From positions 203,136 through 267,135 of the forward strand of contig NZ_KE136481.1 in assembly GCF_000407185.1 (NCBI RefSeq): a DNA stretch of 64,000 nucleotides, read 5' to 3'. The translations under genes were made by a program, and so were the position numbers. Below are positions 36,269 through 46,379 of this stretch, in pieces; position 1 is the stretch's first letter; each line of letters starts with the position of its first letter. Source of the DNA: Enterococcus malodoratus ATCC 43197 (GTDB lineage Bacteria; Bacillota; Bacilli; Lactobacillales; Enterococcaceae). The notes under the pieces are model-generated. The model worked only from the letters and a program-made list of their open reading frames with translations, was not told the origin of the DNA and did no database searches.

Positions 36269-37549
36269 TTAGTCCTCCTTGTTGTATACCAACTGACCAT
36301 CCACGAAGGTCATCAGTGTCGCACCTTTGACTGGCCACCCAGTGAAAGGTGTGTTCACCCCTAGTGATGCGAATTTTTTGTCATCGATTTTTTCTTCGTG
36401 ATTCAGATCGAATACCGCGATATCCGCCGGTTGGCCGATATTTAATGTACCCGCGGTTAAGCCGAAGATCTCCGCTGGTTTGACAGCCATCCAATCAATC
36501 ACTTGTTCTAATGTAAATTGTCCTGTTTCAACAAAGTGCGTATAAATCAATTGGAACGCTGTTTCGCTGCCGACGATTCCGAATGGTGATTTCAAGAAGC
36601 TTTGGTTCTTTTCTTCAAAACCATGGGGAGCATGATCGGTTGCGATACAGTCGATCGTGCCGTCAAGCAGGCCTTCGATCAATGCTTCGCGATCGCCTAC
36701 ACCGCGTAATGGCGGGTTCATCTTCCAGTAGCCATGATCCTCTGGAATATTTTCATCGATCAGGATCAAGTGATGCGGTGATACTTCAGCAGTGACATGC
36801 ACGCCGGCTTTCTTCGCGTCGCGGATTACCCGGACACTTTCCTTCGTTGACACGTGGCACACATGATAGTGAACACCCGTCTCTTCTGCTAAGATCAAAT
36901 CTCTAGCGATCTGTGAGGATTCCGTAGCGCTCAAGATTCCTGGCAAATCCAGCTTTTCACTAACTTCGCCTTTATGCATGACACCGCCGAATAATAAGGA
37001 TTCATCTTCCGTATGAGCGACTAAAGCCATATTGTTTTCGGCTGCTTCCTTCATTGCTAAGTACATCGTACCGGCTGTTTGTACCCCGACTCCGTCATTA
37101 GTGAAGGCGAAGGCCCCAGCGGCTTTTAGGCCTTTTTGGTCCGTCAAAATCTCGCTGCGCAATTCTTCAGTGATCGGCGCGTATTGTAATACTTTGACTA
37201 CCGCGTCTTTTTCAATAATGTCTTTTATCGCATTGAACTTTTCGACAGTGTCAGGGACTGGATCTAGGTTAGGCATCGCGCAGACTGTTGTATAGCCGCC
37301 GCGAGCCGCTGCTTTCGAACCGTCCTTGATGGTTTCTTTATAAGTAAAGCCTGGTTCTCGTAAATGAACATGAACATCAACTAAGCCTGGTGTGATTAAC
37401 TGATTGTTTGCGTCGTACGCCTGATCAAACGTAATGTCCGAAAAATCTTTTCCCATGCCGGCGATAATGCCGTCTTCTAGCCAAAGGTCACACGTAATTG
37501 TTTGATTGTCTTTTGTTACGATCTTTCCATTTTTAATCAATGTTTTCAT
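36269..37549 (-). CDS. pyrC: Dihydroorotase
   Basis: A 426-residue amidohydrolase closing carbamoyl-aspartate to dihydroorotate. The metal ligands are in [13 protein letters not shown] near residue 55, HTEDES near 177, [10 protein letters not shown] and CIATDHAPH near 300. It is the type I dihydroorotase typical of Firmicutes. Its last codons contain the carA Shine-Dalgarno. Confidence 0.95.
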   Translation of the reverse strand: MKTLIKNGKIVTKDNQTITCDLWLEDGIIAGMGKDFSDITFDQAYDANNQLITPGLVDVHVHLREPGFTYKETIKDGSKAAARGGYTTVCAMPNLDPVPDTVEKFNAIKDIIEKDAVVKVLQYAPITEELRSEILTDQKGLKAAGAFAFTNDGVGVQTAGTMYLAMKEAAENNMALVAHTEDESLLFGGVMHKGEVSEKLDLPGILSATESSQIARDLILAEETGVHYHVCHVSTKESVRVIRDAKKAGVHVTAEVSPHHLILIDENIPEDHGYWKMNPPLRGVGDREALIEGLLDGTIDCIATDHAPHGFEEKNQSFLKSPFGIVGSETAFQLIYTHFVETGQFTLEQVIDWMAVKPAEIFGLTAGTLNIGQPADIAVFDLNHEEKIDDKKFASLGVNTPFTGWPVKGATLMTFVDGQLVYNKED

Positions 37550-37562
37550 TTTATCTGCCCCT

Positions 37563-38489
37563 TTACGATTTTCCTCTAAGTACTGCTTCTAAAATTGCCA
37601 TTCGAATGTACACGCCGTTCGTCATTTGCGGAACGATCCGTGATTGCAAGCCTTCAACTAAGCTGTCGGCGATTTCCACATCGCGATTGACTGGTGCCGG
37701 ATGCATAATGATCGCACGGTCTTTCAACTGTTGGCCGCGTTCGATCGTTAAGCCGTATCTTTCGTGGTATTCTTCCTTTGAAAAGCTTTCCTGTCCGTCA
37801 TGGCGTTCATGCTGGACACGTAAAAGCATCATGACATCAACCTCCGGTACGAGTTCATCCAGCGGACGGTAAGAGCCATAGACATCAAAGCTTTCGTCGT
37901 ACCATTCTTCTGGTCCGGAGAAAAATACTTCCGCGCCTAGACGTTTCAACATCTGCATGTTGGATTTCGCTACGCGTGAGTGGGTAATGTCCCCAGCAAT
38001 CGCAACCTTCAAGCCGGCAAAACGACCAAACTCTTGATAAATCGTCATCAAGTCCAGCAAACATTGGGTTGGATGCTGACCGCTGCCGTCGCCGCCGTTA
38101 ACGATCGAACATTGGATCGTCTTGCTTTGGATCAATTCGTCATAATAATTCTCATCGCCGTGGCGAATGACCGCCACATCAACGCCTAATGCCGACATAG
38201 TCAAGACGGTGTCATACAAGGTCTCGCCTTTTTGAACGGAACTGGTTTTGGCGTCAAAATCAATCACATCTAGTCCGAGTTTTTTCTCAGCAACTTCAAA
38301 ACTTTTATGGGTTCGGGTACTATTTTCAAAGAAAAGATTGGAGACAAAGTATTGGTCCTTATGCGGTGTCCAGCGCGCACCTTGTTTGAATTGCTGCGCT
38401 CGTCGAATCAGTCCCATCACCTCTTGATCGGTCAACGCTTCGACCGTCAATAAATGCTTCAGACTAATTTCCTCAGACTGAATGATCAT
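37563..38489 (-). CDS. pyrB: Aspartate carbamoyltransferase catalytic subunit
   Basis: A 308-residue transferase. The carbamoyl-phosphate site is [19 protein letters not shown] near residue 50, and [30 protein letters not shown] and [11 protein letters not shown] carry further substrate residues. No pyrI regulatory subunit is present, as usual in Firmicutes. It follows pyrP after a 79-base gap holding a small hairpin (gactaac with gttagtc) without a T-run. Confidence 0.95.
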   Translation of the reverse strand: MIIQSEEISLKHLLTVEALTDQEVMGLIRRAQQFKQGARWTPHKDQYFVSNLFFENSTRTHKSFEVAEKKLGLDVIDFDAKTSSVQKGETLYDTVLTMSALGVDVAVIRHGDENYYDELIQSKTIQCSIVNGGDGSGQHPTQCLLDLMTIYQEFGRFAGLKVAIAGDITHSRVAKSNMQMLKRLGAEVFFSGPEEWYDESFDVYGSYRPLDELVPEVDVMMLLRVQHERHDGQESFSKEEYHERYGLTIERGQQLKDRAIIMHPAPVNRDVEIADSLVEGLQSRIVPQMTNGVYIRMAILEAVLRGKS

Positions 38490-38568
38490 GAAATTTCCTC
38501 CTCGTTTCTATTTAATAGAATGTTCCTGCGTCGATTCCATCCGACTAACCCATTAGTGTTGTGTTAGT

Positions 38569-39840
38569 CTAATTTTCGCTGCGCGCTTGCTCCGGCAAGA
38601 TGAGATTCAAAAGGATTCCCAAGACGGTCGCCAAAGCCATGGCAGATAAAGTGAAGGTTCCTGCTTCAAAAACCAAGCCGCCGATACCGATGACCAGAAT
38701 GGTTGAAGCGATTAATAAGTTCTTTTTACGGTCAAAGTCGATCTTGTTTTCGATCAAGATCTTCAACCCGCTTGCGGCAATAACTCCGAAGAGGATGAAG
38801 CTGATCCCTGAGATGACTGGACCAGGAATGCTTAAGATTAGTGCGCTAAGCTTGCCGACAAAACCCAGCAAGACTGCGAAGACTGCTGCACCGCCGATGA
38901 CGAATACACTATGAACACGTGTGATTGCCAGAACCCCGATATTTTCACCGTAACTTGTTACGGGAGGTCCGCCGACGAAGCCTGCGACGATTTGCGCTAG
39001 GCCGTCGCCCATCAAGGTGCGATCCAAGCCAGGATCATCGAAGAAATTTCGTTTCGTCAATTTATTCAATACCATCAAGTGTCCGATGTGTTCAGTCATT
39101 GTGACAAAAGCGATCGGCGCCATGGTCGTTATCGCGTTGACATAAAGTTTCGGCTGATAGCTGACGAAAGGCACACTGAAAGCAGGCATCGCCAACCATT
39201 TTGCATCGATGATCGGTTGATAGTCGATGATGCCGAAGAGCATTGCTGTGACATAGCCGCCGACGATTCCTAAAAGGATCGGAATCAGTCCTAGGAAGCC
39301 GGTGAAGAACATGTTGAAGAAAATCGTTAGTCCCAATGTGATCAAAGCAACCATTACGTATTTGAAGCTGTAAACTCCGTTGTTATACATCGCGTTTTGT
39401 GCGGCGTTGCTGGCTAAGCCTAAGCCGATGACCATTACGACTGGTCCAACAACGATCGGCGGTAAAATTTTATCCAGCCAAGCAGAGCCGATTTTGCGGA
39501 TAATGAAGGAAACGATCAAGTAAACCAATCCGCAGGTCAAAGCGCCTTGCGCGACTGCTGGATAGCCGTCACTCTTCATCAATAATTTCATCGCTGCGAT
39601 AAAGGCGAAGCTGCTGCCTAAGTAGGCAGGAATTTTTCCTTTAGTTACAGTCAGGTAAACGATTGTTCCTAATCCTGAGCTGACTAGTGCGATACTTGGG
39701 TTGATTCCGACTAAGATCGGTACTAAGACCGTCGCGCCGAACATCGTGAATAAATGTTGAATACTTAATCCGACCCAGTGTCCTGCACTTGGGCGGTCGT
39801 GAATATCTAAAACAACGTCGTCATTGTGAAACTCTTGCAT
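38569..39840 (-). CDS. pyrP: Uracil permease
   Basis: A 423-residue NCS2/UraA-type membrane transporter with about 12 to 14 hydrophobic segments. The N-terminus holds SIQHLFTMFGATVLVPILVGINPSIALVSSGLGT, and the conserved MTEHIGH and GGPPVTSYGENIGVLAITRVHS near the substrate site are present. It imports uracil by proton symport, so the operon combines salvage with synthesis. Confidence 0.93.
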   Translation of the reverse strand: MQEFHNDDVVLDIHDRPSAGHWVGLSIQHLFTMFGATVLVPILVGINPSIALVSSGLGTIVYLTVTKGKIPAYLGSSFAFIAAMKLLMKSDGYPAVAQGALTCGLVYLIVSFIIRKIGSAWLDKILPPIVVGPVVMVIGLGLASNAAQNAMYNNGVYSFKYVMVALITLGLTIFFNMFFTGFLGLIPILLGIVGGYVTAMLFGIIDYQPIIDAKWLAMPAFSVPFVSYQPKLYVNAITTMAPIAFVTMTEHIGHLMVLNKLTKRNFFDDPGLDRTLMGDGLAQIVAGFVGGPPVTSYGENIGVLAITRVHSVFVIGGAAVFAVLLGFVGKLSALILSIPGPVISGISFILFGVIAASGLKILIENKIDFDRKKNLLIASTILVIGIGGLVFEAGTFTLSAMALATVLGILLNLILPEQARSEN

Positions 39841-39877
39841 GGAGAATGTCCTCTTTCTAGTGTCTATACATTATTTT

Positions 39878-40561
<684 letters not shown>

Positions 40562-40606
40562 ACTCTTAAAGGATCACTATTAAGTTATTTATTTCTTACT
40601 AAAAAC

Positions 40607-40635
40607 ACTATACTATTCCTTAATTCAGAAATCAA
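40607..40635 (-). promoter_or_regulatory. Promoter of the pyr operon
   Basis: TTGATT (40630-40635) and TATAGT (40607-40612) on the leftward strand, 17 bases apart; the -35 overlaps the stop codon of the RluD-family gene. Confidence 0.65.
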
Positions 40636-41540
40636 TCTTTTTCTTTTAACTGTTTCAAAGTTTTTTTGAAAAGCTCTGGCAGCGGTGCTTCAAAGACCAT
40701 CATCTCGCCTGTTGTCGGATGTTCAAAGCCCAATAATTTTGCGTGCAGAAATTGACCGTTGCCTTTCAAGGTCTTCTTAGGTCCATACAAAGGATCGCCT
40801 GCGACAGGATAACCGATGTACTTCATGTGAACTCTGATTTGATGAGTACGGCCAGTTTCCAGCTGCAATTCGATCAACGTATACCCTTCATAGCGCTTCA
40901 ACACTTCAAAGTGTGTTACAGCCGGTTTCCCGTCTTCGATCACGTCCTGCATCTTGCGATTCACCTTTGAGCGGCCGATTGGGGCTTCGATCCGGCCTTT
41001 TTCGTGAGGAATCTCGCCATGAACTAAGGCAACATATTTCCGCAGCGAAGTTTTATCTTTTAACTGCTTTGCCAATGCCTCATGAGCACGGTCATTTTTC
41101 GCCACCATCAGCAAACCTGAGGTATCCTTATCAATTCGATGCACGATCCCAGGTCGAACCACGTCATTGATCGTTGAAAGAGTTTTGATTTGATATAGCA
41201 AACCATTGACCAAGGTCCCTTGCGGATGCCCAGCCGATGGATGCACCACCATACCTTGGGGTTTATTGACGATCACGACATCGTCATCTTCGTAAACAAT
41301 TTCCAGATTTAAATTTTCAGGTACTAAATCTAATTCCTCTGGTTCCGGGATTTCGATCAAAATTTGATCGCCAGCACTAACCTTATAATTCGCTCTGATA
41401 GGTTTCCCATCGATCGAAACGTGTTGATTTTTGATCCATTGCTGAATCTGTGAACGAGAATACTCCGTTAGACGATCATTTAAAACCTTATCGATCCGCC
41501 CTTTTTCCTCTTTAATAATAACTTCAATTTGATTATCCAT
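40632..41540 (-). CDS. RluA/RluD-family 23S rRNA pseudouridine synthase
   Basis: A 302-residue enzyme. An N-terminal S4 RNA-binding domain (about 5-65, GRIDKVLNDRLTEYSRSQIQQWIKNQHVSIDG) is followed by the synthase domain, with VNKPQGMVVHPSAGHPQGTLVNGLL and the catalytic Asp in GIVHRIDKDTSGLLMVAK. ETGRTHQIRVHMKYIGYPVAGDPLYG closes the active site. The likely targets are helix 69 of 23S rRNA, by family analogy. It follows lspA with overlapping stop/start regions, as is common in Firmicutes. The start was placed at the second ATG; the first has no ribosome binding site. Confidence 0.9.
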   Translation of the reverse strand: MDNQIEVIIKEEKGRIDKVLNDRLTEYSRSQIQQWIKNQHVSIDGKPIRANYKVSAGDQILIEIPEPEELDLVPENLNLEIVYEDDDVVIVNKPQGMVVHPSAGHPQGTLVNGLLYQIKTLSTINDVVRPGIVHRIDKDTSGLLMVAKNDRAHEALAKQLKDKTSLRKYVALVHGEIPHEKGRIEAPIGRSKVNRKMQDVIEDGKPAVTHFEVLKRYEGYTLIELQLETGRTHQIRVHMKYIGYPVAGDPLYGPKKTLKGNGQFLHAKLLGFEHPTTGEMMVFEAPLPELFKKTLKQLKEKD

Positions 41541-41994
41541 TTTTCTTGTCTCTCTCATCTAATAGAATATAAATAAATATCATGACTACTCCCGCAACTA
41601 AAGCCATATCCGCGATATTAAAAATCGGAAAGTTGATAAAATCCAATCGGAACATATCAACGACATATCCCAACCGGAAACGATCAATAAAATTGCCGAT
41701 GGCTCCCGCTAAAAAGAAGCTCAAACCAACCGTCAACCACTTGCTTTCATGTAAATGTTTGATCAAATAATACAGCACCGCTGCGACCGCCACGACAGTG
41801 ATCACAAGGAAGAAGATCTGCTGGCCTTCGAATAAGCTGAAGGCACCGCCGGTATTGCGGATATGTGTCAATGATAAAACATTGGGAATGATTGTCTGAC
41901 TATCGCCAAAATTATACTGGCTGACGATCCACCATTTGAACCACTGATCCAGCGCAATGATTCCCGCGCTTAATAATAAGTAAATAACTAACAA
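41533..41994 (-). CDS. lspA: Lipoprotein signal peptidase (signal peptidase II)
   Basis: A 153-residue aspartyl protease with four membrane segments. It cleaves lipoprotein signal peptides after diacylglyceryl modification. The two catalytic Asp lie in AGAIGNFIDRFRLGYVVDM and FNIADMALVAG. Only a TTG start is available in a sensible position (41994), with AAGGG upstream at slightly long spacing. It is adjacent to the CBS-domain gene (2-base gap) and overlaps the RluD-family gene by 8 bases. Confidence 0.92.
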   Translation of the reverse strand: MLVIYLLLSAGIIALDQWFKWWIVSQYNFGDSQTIIPNVLSLTHIRNTGGAFSLFEGQQIFFLVITVVAVAAVLYYLIKHLHESKWLTVGLSFFLAGAIGNFIDRFRLGYVVDMFRLDFINFPIFNIADMALVAGVVMIFIYILLDERDKKNG

Positions 41995-41996
41995 GC

Positions 41997-42698
41997 TTAC
42001 TGCTTCCCTTCTTGTGTATAAATATCTCGTGGCCGAATAATCCCTAATAGATTACCGTCCGAGTTTCCATCCTTTGTAATCAAGATCGCCTCTAGGACAC
42101 CTTCTGTTTGGAACATCTTCTCCACCTCAGAAACTTTGGTGTCGCCCGAAACAAATTTGAAATTCACTCGTTTCCCATTAGCCATCAATAAATCTTCCGC
42201 CACCCGGCCTTTGAGACTCACAGAACCTGTTAAACTTTCCTGAGCAAAATAGAATCCAATCGTACGCAAGGTGATCAGTCCCATAAACTTTCCTGAGTCA
42301 TAAACTGGGAACTGAGAAAAGCGTTTTTCAGTAATGATCTTCATGATCTCTACTAAAGGCAGATCGCGTTCAAACCCGGTCACCTTCTTGCCGAAACGCG
42401 GCAAAACTTTTTCTGGACGCAGCAGGCTCGTTTCAATCTGCTGGATTCGTTCAACAGCCCATTCATTTGGCTCAGCGATCACAAAATCATCCGCCACTTG
42501 ATCGTGTACAATTGCATTGCGTAATTGTGCCAATTGCAGCAAATCATTTTCACTTCCGCCGATCCAGTTATCCCGCCGTTTCGATAACCGACGAACCGCT
42601 TCGCTGAAGCTCATGTTTGCAGGATTGCCTAATTGACGTTTTAATTCCTTTTCGATCCGATTAAATGTGCTTAAAAAAATATCCGCCCGTTCTCCCAT
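41997..42698 (-). CDS. Protein with HEPN-like N-terminus and tandem CBS domains
   Basis: A 233-residue protein. The N-terminal about 95 residues are helical and end in DLLQLAQLRNAIVHDQ, whose R60-x4-H65 (RNxxxH) pattern is the catalytic motif of HEPN RNases. Residues about 105-233 form two CBS modules (ERDLPLVEIMKIITEKRFSQFPVYDSGKFMGLITLRTI and VSEVEKMFQTEGVLEAILITKDG...LLGIIRPRDI), which normally bind adenosine nucleotides. A nucleotide-gated RNase or nucleotide sensor is inferred, not shown. It precedes lspA and the RluD-family gene in the same direction and starts behind GGAG. Confidence 0.7.
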   Translation of the reverse strand: MGERADIFLSTFNRIEKELKRQLGNPANMSFSEAVRRLSKRRDNWIGGSENDLLQLAQLRNAIVHDQVADDFVIAEPNEWAVERIQQIETSLLRPEKVLPRFGKKVTGFERDLPLVEIMKIITEKRFSQFPVYDSGKFMGLITLRTIGFYFAQESLTGSVSLKGRVAEDLLMANGKRVNFKFVSGDTKVSEVEKMFQTEGVLEAILITKDGNSDGNLLGIIRPRDIYTQEGKQ

Positions 42699-42880
42699 TC
42701 AGCCGCTCCTAATGTTTAGATTCTTTTACACCGTGTCCTGCTAAAATCCGATAGCTCCAGTATAAGTGAAAAAAAGCGCGATGGAAAGTCTGAGGTTTAG
42801 GAAAAAAAGAAAAACGAGTCAAACTATTTTTAACCAATCCAATTCGATAACCTGATTATTCTGCTGATCAAACCCTGCTC

Positions 42881-42919
42881 ACGACAAATAGCCCACTGAT
42901 TCAGGGGGCTATTTGTCGT
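42881..42919. repeat. 14-bp inverted repeat in the gap before the CBS gene
   Basis: acgacaaatagccc (42881-42894) pairs with gggctatttgtcgt (42905-42918) around a short loop, a strong hairpin in either RNA. T-runs are weak on both sides. It may terminate the DUF2922 transcript. A separate 10-bp palindrome ccaacgttgg lies at 42964-42973. No gene is seen in the 298-base gap. Confidence 0.5.
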
Positions 42920-42996
42920 TATTCACTTTTAAATACTTTTATATTTAGCCCGTTTATCTTATACCAACGTTGGATTTTCGATAAGACAAACCATCA

Positions 42997-43650
42997 TCAA
43001 TTGTTTCGTTTTTTAATCCGATCAATCAAACGCGCGCTTTTTTTCTTCGGTTCGACCGGTGGGGATTGCGTAGCCAAGATCGGTTCAAATGCGAGTTGCT
43101 CCGTCAAGATAATTTTAGCGGGATTCGTCTGATCCTCGATTCGAATATCCTTCAATGAGGCATTTTGAGGCATACAGGCCGTGATAAGAGCCAGCGCTTG
43201 GCTCTCAGTCAACTTATGCGGATTGATTCCCTCAGGCAATTCGACGGTTTGGACAAGAATATCCGAAGCCAGCTTTTCTTCCGAAATGCATAGATCTTCC
43301 GGAATTTGGATAGACTCTGGTCCTTGTTCTGCGCAAGCTGCTTGCGGTCTTTCTTGTACAGCGGTCACACTTTGTACGGAACTTTCTGTCAGCGCATCCT
43401 TCACGGCAGGCTTAGCCAGTGGTCTTTTCTCATTCTTATCAATAATTATCGTTTCGGTTTTTTCGACAAATTTCGCCGTGATCACTTTTTTGAACAGAAC
43501 GACGCCCTCTTCTTCAAAAATATTTAACAACGTCAATTTTTCTAATGAGGCTTTGATTTCAGCTGGTGTTTTATTAGGATTCGCCTCTTTCACGCTCAAA
43601 CGGCGGCGCTTTCCATTACTATTTTCAAAAGTAGCGGCTAATCTTCGCAT
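42997..43650 (-). CDS. DUF2922 protein with an unusually long C-terminal extension
   Basis: A 217-residue protein. The first about 70 residues (LAATFENSNGKRRRLSVKEANPNKTPAEIKASLEKLTLLNIFEEEG...AKFVEKTETIII) match the DUF2922 fold, which normally makes up a whole protein of about 70-75 residues. The remaining about 145 residues are low-complexity, acidic and Gln/Pro-rich, ending in a basic tail KKKSARLIDRIKKRNN; no domain was recognised there. It follows the 128-residue gene at 43694 by about 43 bases and is probably co-transcribed with it. Function unknown. Confidence 0.65.
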   Translation of the reverse strand: MRRLAATFENSNGKRRRLSVKEANPNKTPAEIKASLEKLTLLNIFEEEGVVLFKKVITAKFVEKTETIIIDKNEKRPLAKPAVKDALTESSVQSVTAVQERPQAACAEQGPESIQIPEDLCISEEKLASDILVQTVELPEGINPHKLTESQALALITACMPQNASLKDIRIEDQTNPAKIILTEQLAFEPILATQSPPVEPKKKSARLIDRIKKRNN

Positions 43651-43693
43651 TTATTCTTCCCTCCTTCTCCGTCTATTCTCCCTGAACGATCCG

Positions 43694-44080
43694 TCATGAT
43701 CCGACTAATCCTTTCAAAGGTGTTTTGATGAATTGCGTATATAGTTGCTTCGCTTTTTCAGCGATAAATGTTTTGATTGGGAATAATCTGATGGATAAGA
43801 TGCGCCATTCTTTCTGAACAAAGTATTCTTTGAAGAAAACATAGTAGCGACGCAAAATCCGAGTCGGTTTGCTTTGTAAAAAGATTTGTCGAATTAAATC
43901 CTCTAATACAAAAGAAAAATCTTCTTCACCCAACTCTTCACGAACTTGAAGCGCTATCAAAAATTCGATTGTGTCCTGTTCATTACCCGTTTGATAATAG
44001 TTCTTTCTGATTCGCTTTTCTAAAGTTTTGCGGGTTAATGAAAATAATTGCCGTCTATTCAACAGTATTTCTTGCTTCAT
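43694..44080 (-). CDS. Small basic hypothetical protein
   Basis: A 128-residue protein starting MKQEILLNRRQLFSLTRKTLEKRIRKNYYQTGN. It is helical, rich in Arg/Lys and aromatic residues (ILRRYYVFFKEYFVQKEW), without signal peptide, membrane segment or known motif. The start is ATG at 44080, 7 bases behind GGAGG. It leads a two-gene unit with the DUF2922 protein. Not recognised. Confidence 0.6.
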   Translation of the reverse strand: MKQEILLNRRQLFSLTRKTLEKRIRKNYYQTGNEQDTIEFLIALQVREELGEEDFSFVLEDLIRQIFLQSKPTRILRRYYVFFKEYFVQKEWRILSIRLFPIKTFIAEKAKQLYTQFIKTPLKGLVGS

Positions 44081-44440
44081 GAGCAATCCTCCTTTCCTTC
44101 AATAGTTGATTTTATTCAAAAATGCATCTTTTCCTCGATCGAGTTATTTACAAGGACAATGTACACCTATTCCTACGGCCTTTGCACTCCTAAAATTTAA
44201 TTATTATTTAAACATAATGATTCTCAAAATAGAATATCTGATTTACCAAGGCTTCCGGCGTTTTCAAATAATGAAAAATGTCGCTATTTTGTACTTAACA
44301 TCACTTTTGAAATGTAAAAAATCCTCAGAAATCATAAAATTTCTGAGGACATTCCCACTAAAATGACTGATATTTAGGAGTTTTTCGGATAATACTAGTA
44401 AAAATTCGTTTCAGTTTCTATTCAAACGCGGAAATAGCTG
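44081..44440. other. Intergenic stretch between argD and the hypothetical pair
   Basis: About 360 AT-rich bases. They hold the arg operon terminator at its argD side and presumably the promoter of the leftward two-gene unit. No coding frame with a ribosome binding site was recognised. Confidence 0.5.
44315..44348 (-). terminator. Terminator of the arg operon
   Basis: cctcagaaat (44323-44332) and atttctgagg (44339-44348) form a perfect 10-bp stem followed by a T-run on the leftward strand, about 95 bases after argD. Confidence 0.8.
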
Positions 44441-45580
44441 TTATTTCAGTACCAACTGAATGATTTCGACACCATTTGCCAATTCTTCTTGACTGATCGT
44501 CAACGGCGGCAGTAATCTAAGTACTTTTTTTCCAGCTTTGATTGCCAATAATTTTTGCGCCTTCAAATCTTGGATCGTTTGCTGCAGCGTTTCTGCTGAG
44601 TCCAGTTCTACACCAACCATCAGGCCTTTTCCACGGACATCAAGAACTTTGTCTGAAACTGCGATAAGCTTGGTCAGTTCTTCGATCAAGTAATTGCCTT
44701 TAGCCGTTACTTCTGCCATAAAATCGGGCTGATTGATCTCTGCTACCACAGTATCCGCAACCTTCATTGCTAGATTGTTTCCACCAAAAGTCGTTCCGTG
44801 AGAACCAGGGCCAAAAGCTTCGGCTAATTCTTTTTTTCCTAACATTGCACCAACGGGTATCCCGTTAGCCAAAGCTTTGGCGATTGTGATGATATCTGGT
44901 TCGATCTGATAAGTTTCAAAGGCGAAAAAGGTTCCTGTTCTTCCCATTCCGGTTTGAATCTCATCAATAATCAATAAACTATTATTCTCTTTACATAATT
45001 TTGCGACATCCTGAAGCCATTCTTTCTCTGCGGGAATAATACCGCCTTCCCCCTGAATCACTTCCAACATGACCGCTGCCAAAGTTTCATCTAATTGCTC
45101 CTTCAGCGGCTCAAGCTGATTGTAAGGCAAATATTCGAAGCCTTCGACAATCGGAAAAAAGCCGGCTTGCAAGGCGGGTTGACCAGTCGCACTCAAGGCA
45201 CCATAGGTTCGGCCATGGAAAGACTGTTCAAAACTTAAGATTTTCGAACGGCCAGTTGCTTTTCTAGCTAGTTTGATCGCCGCTTCATTGGCTTCGGTCC
45301 CGCTATTACAGAAAAAAGCTAAATACTCTTTTCCCATCGTCAATTTTTCAGCAACCTGTTCTTGTAAATGACTGGAATATAAATTCGAGCTGTGCCAAAT
45401 TTTGTCGGCTTGCTCAGAGAGAGCCTGCATCACTTTAGGATGATTATGACCTAGATTACTCACAGCGATCCCGCTCATAAAATCCAAATAGCTTGTCCCG
45501 TTTTGATCGTAAACATAGCTGCCTGAACCATCGACTAAATCAATCGTGTCTCGTGCATAGTTGGGAAAAAGTTGACTCAT
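44441..45580 (-). CDS. argD: Acetylornithine aminotransferase
   Basis: A 379-residue class III PLP aminotransferase giving N-acetylornithine. The N-terminus has DGSGSYVYDQNGTSYLDFMSGIAVSNLGHNHP, FCNSGTEANEAAIKLARKATGR binds the cofactor phosphate, LLIIDEIQTGMGRTGTFFAFE holds the PLP-contacting Asp, and the Schiff-base Lys is in ITIAKALANGIPVGAML. ATGA overlap with argB. It is the last gene of argCJBD. Confidence 0.94.
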   Translation of the reverse strand: MSQLFPNYARDTIDLVDGSGSYVYDQNGTSYLDFMSGIAVSNLGHNHPKVMQALSEQADKIWHSSNLYSSHLQEQVAEKLTMGKEYLAFFCNSGTEANEAAIKLARKATGRSKILSFEQSFHGRTYGALSATGQPALQAGFFPIVEGFEYLPYNQLEPLKEQLDETLAAVMLEVIQGEGGIIPAEKEWLQDVAKLCKENNSLLIIDEIQTGMGRTGTFFAFETYQIEPDIITIAKALANGIPVGAMLGKKELAEAFGPGSHGTTFGGNNLAMKVADTVVAEINQPDFMAEVTAKGNYLIEELTKLIAVSDKVLDVRGKGLMVGVELDSAETLQQTIQDLKAQKLLAIKAGKKVLRLLPPLTISQEELANGVEIIQLVLK

Positions 45581-46326
45581 GCAAAGACCCCCTCTTTAAC
45601 TATCACGGTACCAGATTTCTCAATGCAGTTGGTAATATGAACTTCTGAAACGCCGTTTTCTAAAGCGTCCATCGCACTTTCTAATTTGGGAATCATGCCT
45701 CCGGTGATGACTTTTTCTTTTTTCAATTGTTCCACTTCAGTGATTGAAACCTTTTCAAGCCATTCGCCTGATTGCTTCACACCGGGAACATCGGTTAATA
45801 AATACAAGGCATCCGCATCAACCGCCTCTGCGATTTTACAGGCAGTATCATCGGCATTCACATTCAACCATTGTCCTGTATTCGTCATTCCTAAAGGAGC
45901 GATGATCGGAATGTAGTTTTTATGCAGAACACTTTCAATCGCCGCAGGATGAACGTCAGTGATTTCACCAACGTAACCCAACTTTTTCTGATCGATCAAT
46001 TTTCCTTGGATCAAATTATCGCAAGAGGCATTGAGACCGATCGTCCCAAACCCGTGCTGCTGGAAGAGCGTCGTGATCGTCGGTTGAACTTGACCGATCA
46101 GCACCATTTGAGTGACCTTCAGCGCCTGCTCAGTCGTCACCCGCAGCCCGTCTTTTATCATTACCGGAATATTTAAACGTTCCATCATTTCAGTGATATA
46201 GTAGCCGCCGCCATGGACAATAATGATTTCATGGCCGCATGCTTGCCACTGTTCGATTTGTTGGAAAAATTTCTTTGTTAGATTATCACTGGCTACACCG
46301 CCAATTTTTACGACAATTTTACTCAT
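45577..46326 (-). CDS. argB: Acetylglutamate kinase
   Basis: A 249-residue amino acid kinase. KIVVKIGGVA at the N-terminus, IIIVHGGGYYITEMMERLNIP and NVNADDTACKIAEAVDADALYLLTDVPGV are the family blocks, with GGMIPKLESAMDALENGVSEVHI near the C-terminus. The hallmark N-terminal helix of Arg-sensitive hexameric kinases is not obvious, so strong Arg feedback is uncertain. The second of two near ATGs is preferred for spacing from AAGGAG. Confidence 0.93.
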   Translation of the reverse strand: MSKIVVKIGGVASDNLTKKFFQQIEQWQACGHEIIIVHGGGYYITEMMERLNIPVMIKDGLRVTTEQALKVTQMVLIGQVQPTITTLFQQHGFGTIGLNASCDNLIQGKLIDQKKLGYVGEITDVHPAAIESVLHKNYIPIIAPLGMTNTGQWLNVNADDTACKIAEAVDADALYLLTDVPGVKQSGEWLEKVSITEVEQLKKEKVITGGMIPKLESAMDALENGVSEVHITNCIEKSGTVIVKEGVFA

Positions 46327-46379
46327 GGTCATTCGCTCCTTATTTCAGATCAGTCAGTCATTTTTTCTATTAAGATATT

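Noticed and set aside
38490-38568. Second PyrR attenuator between pyrP and pyrB
   Set aside because: The gap is only 79 bases; it has a small hairpin but no PyrR-binding consensus and no T-run.
42881-42919. Intrinsic terminator before the CBS gene
   Set aside because: The stem is strong but neither strand has a convincing T-run, so it is listed only as an inverted repeat.
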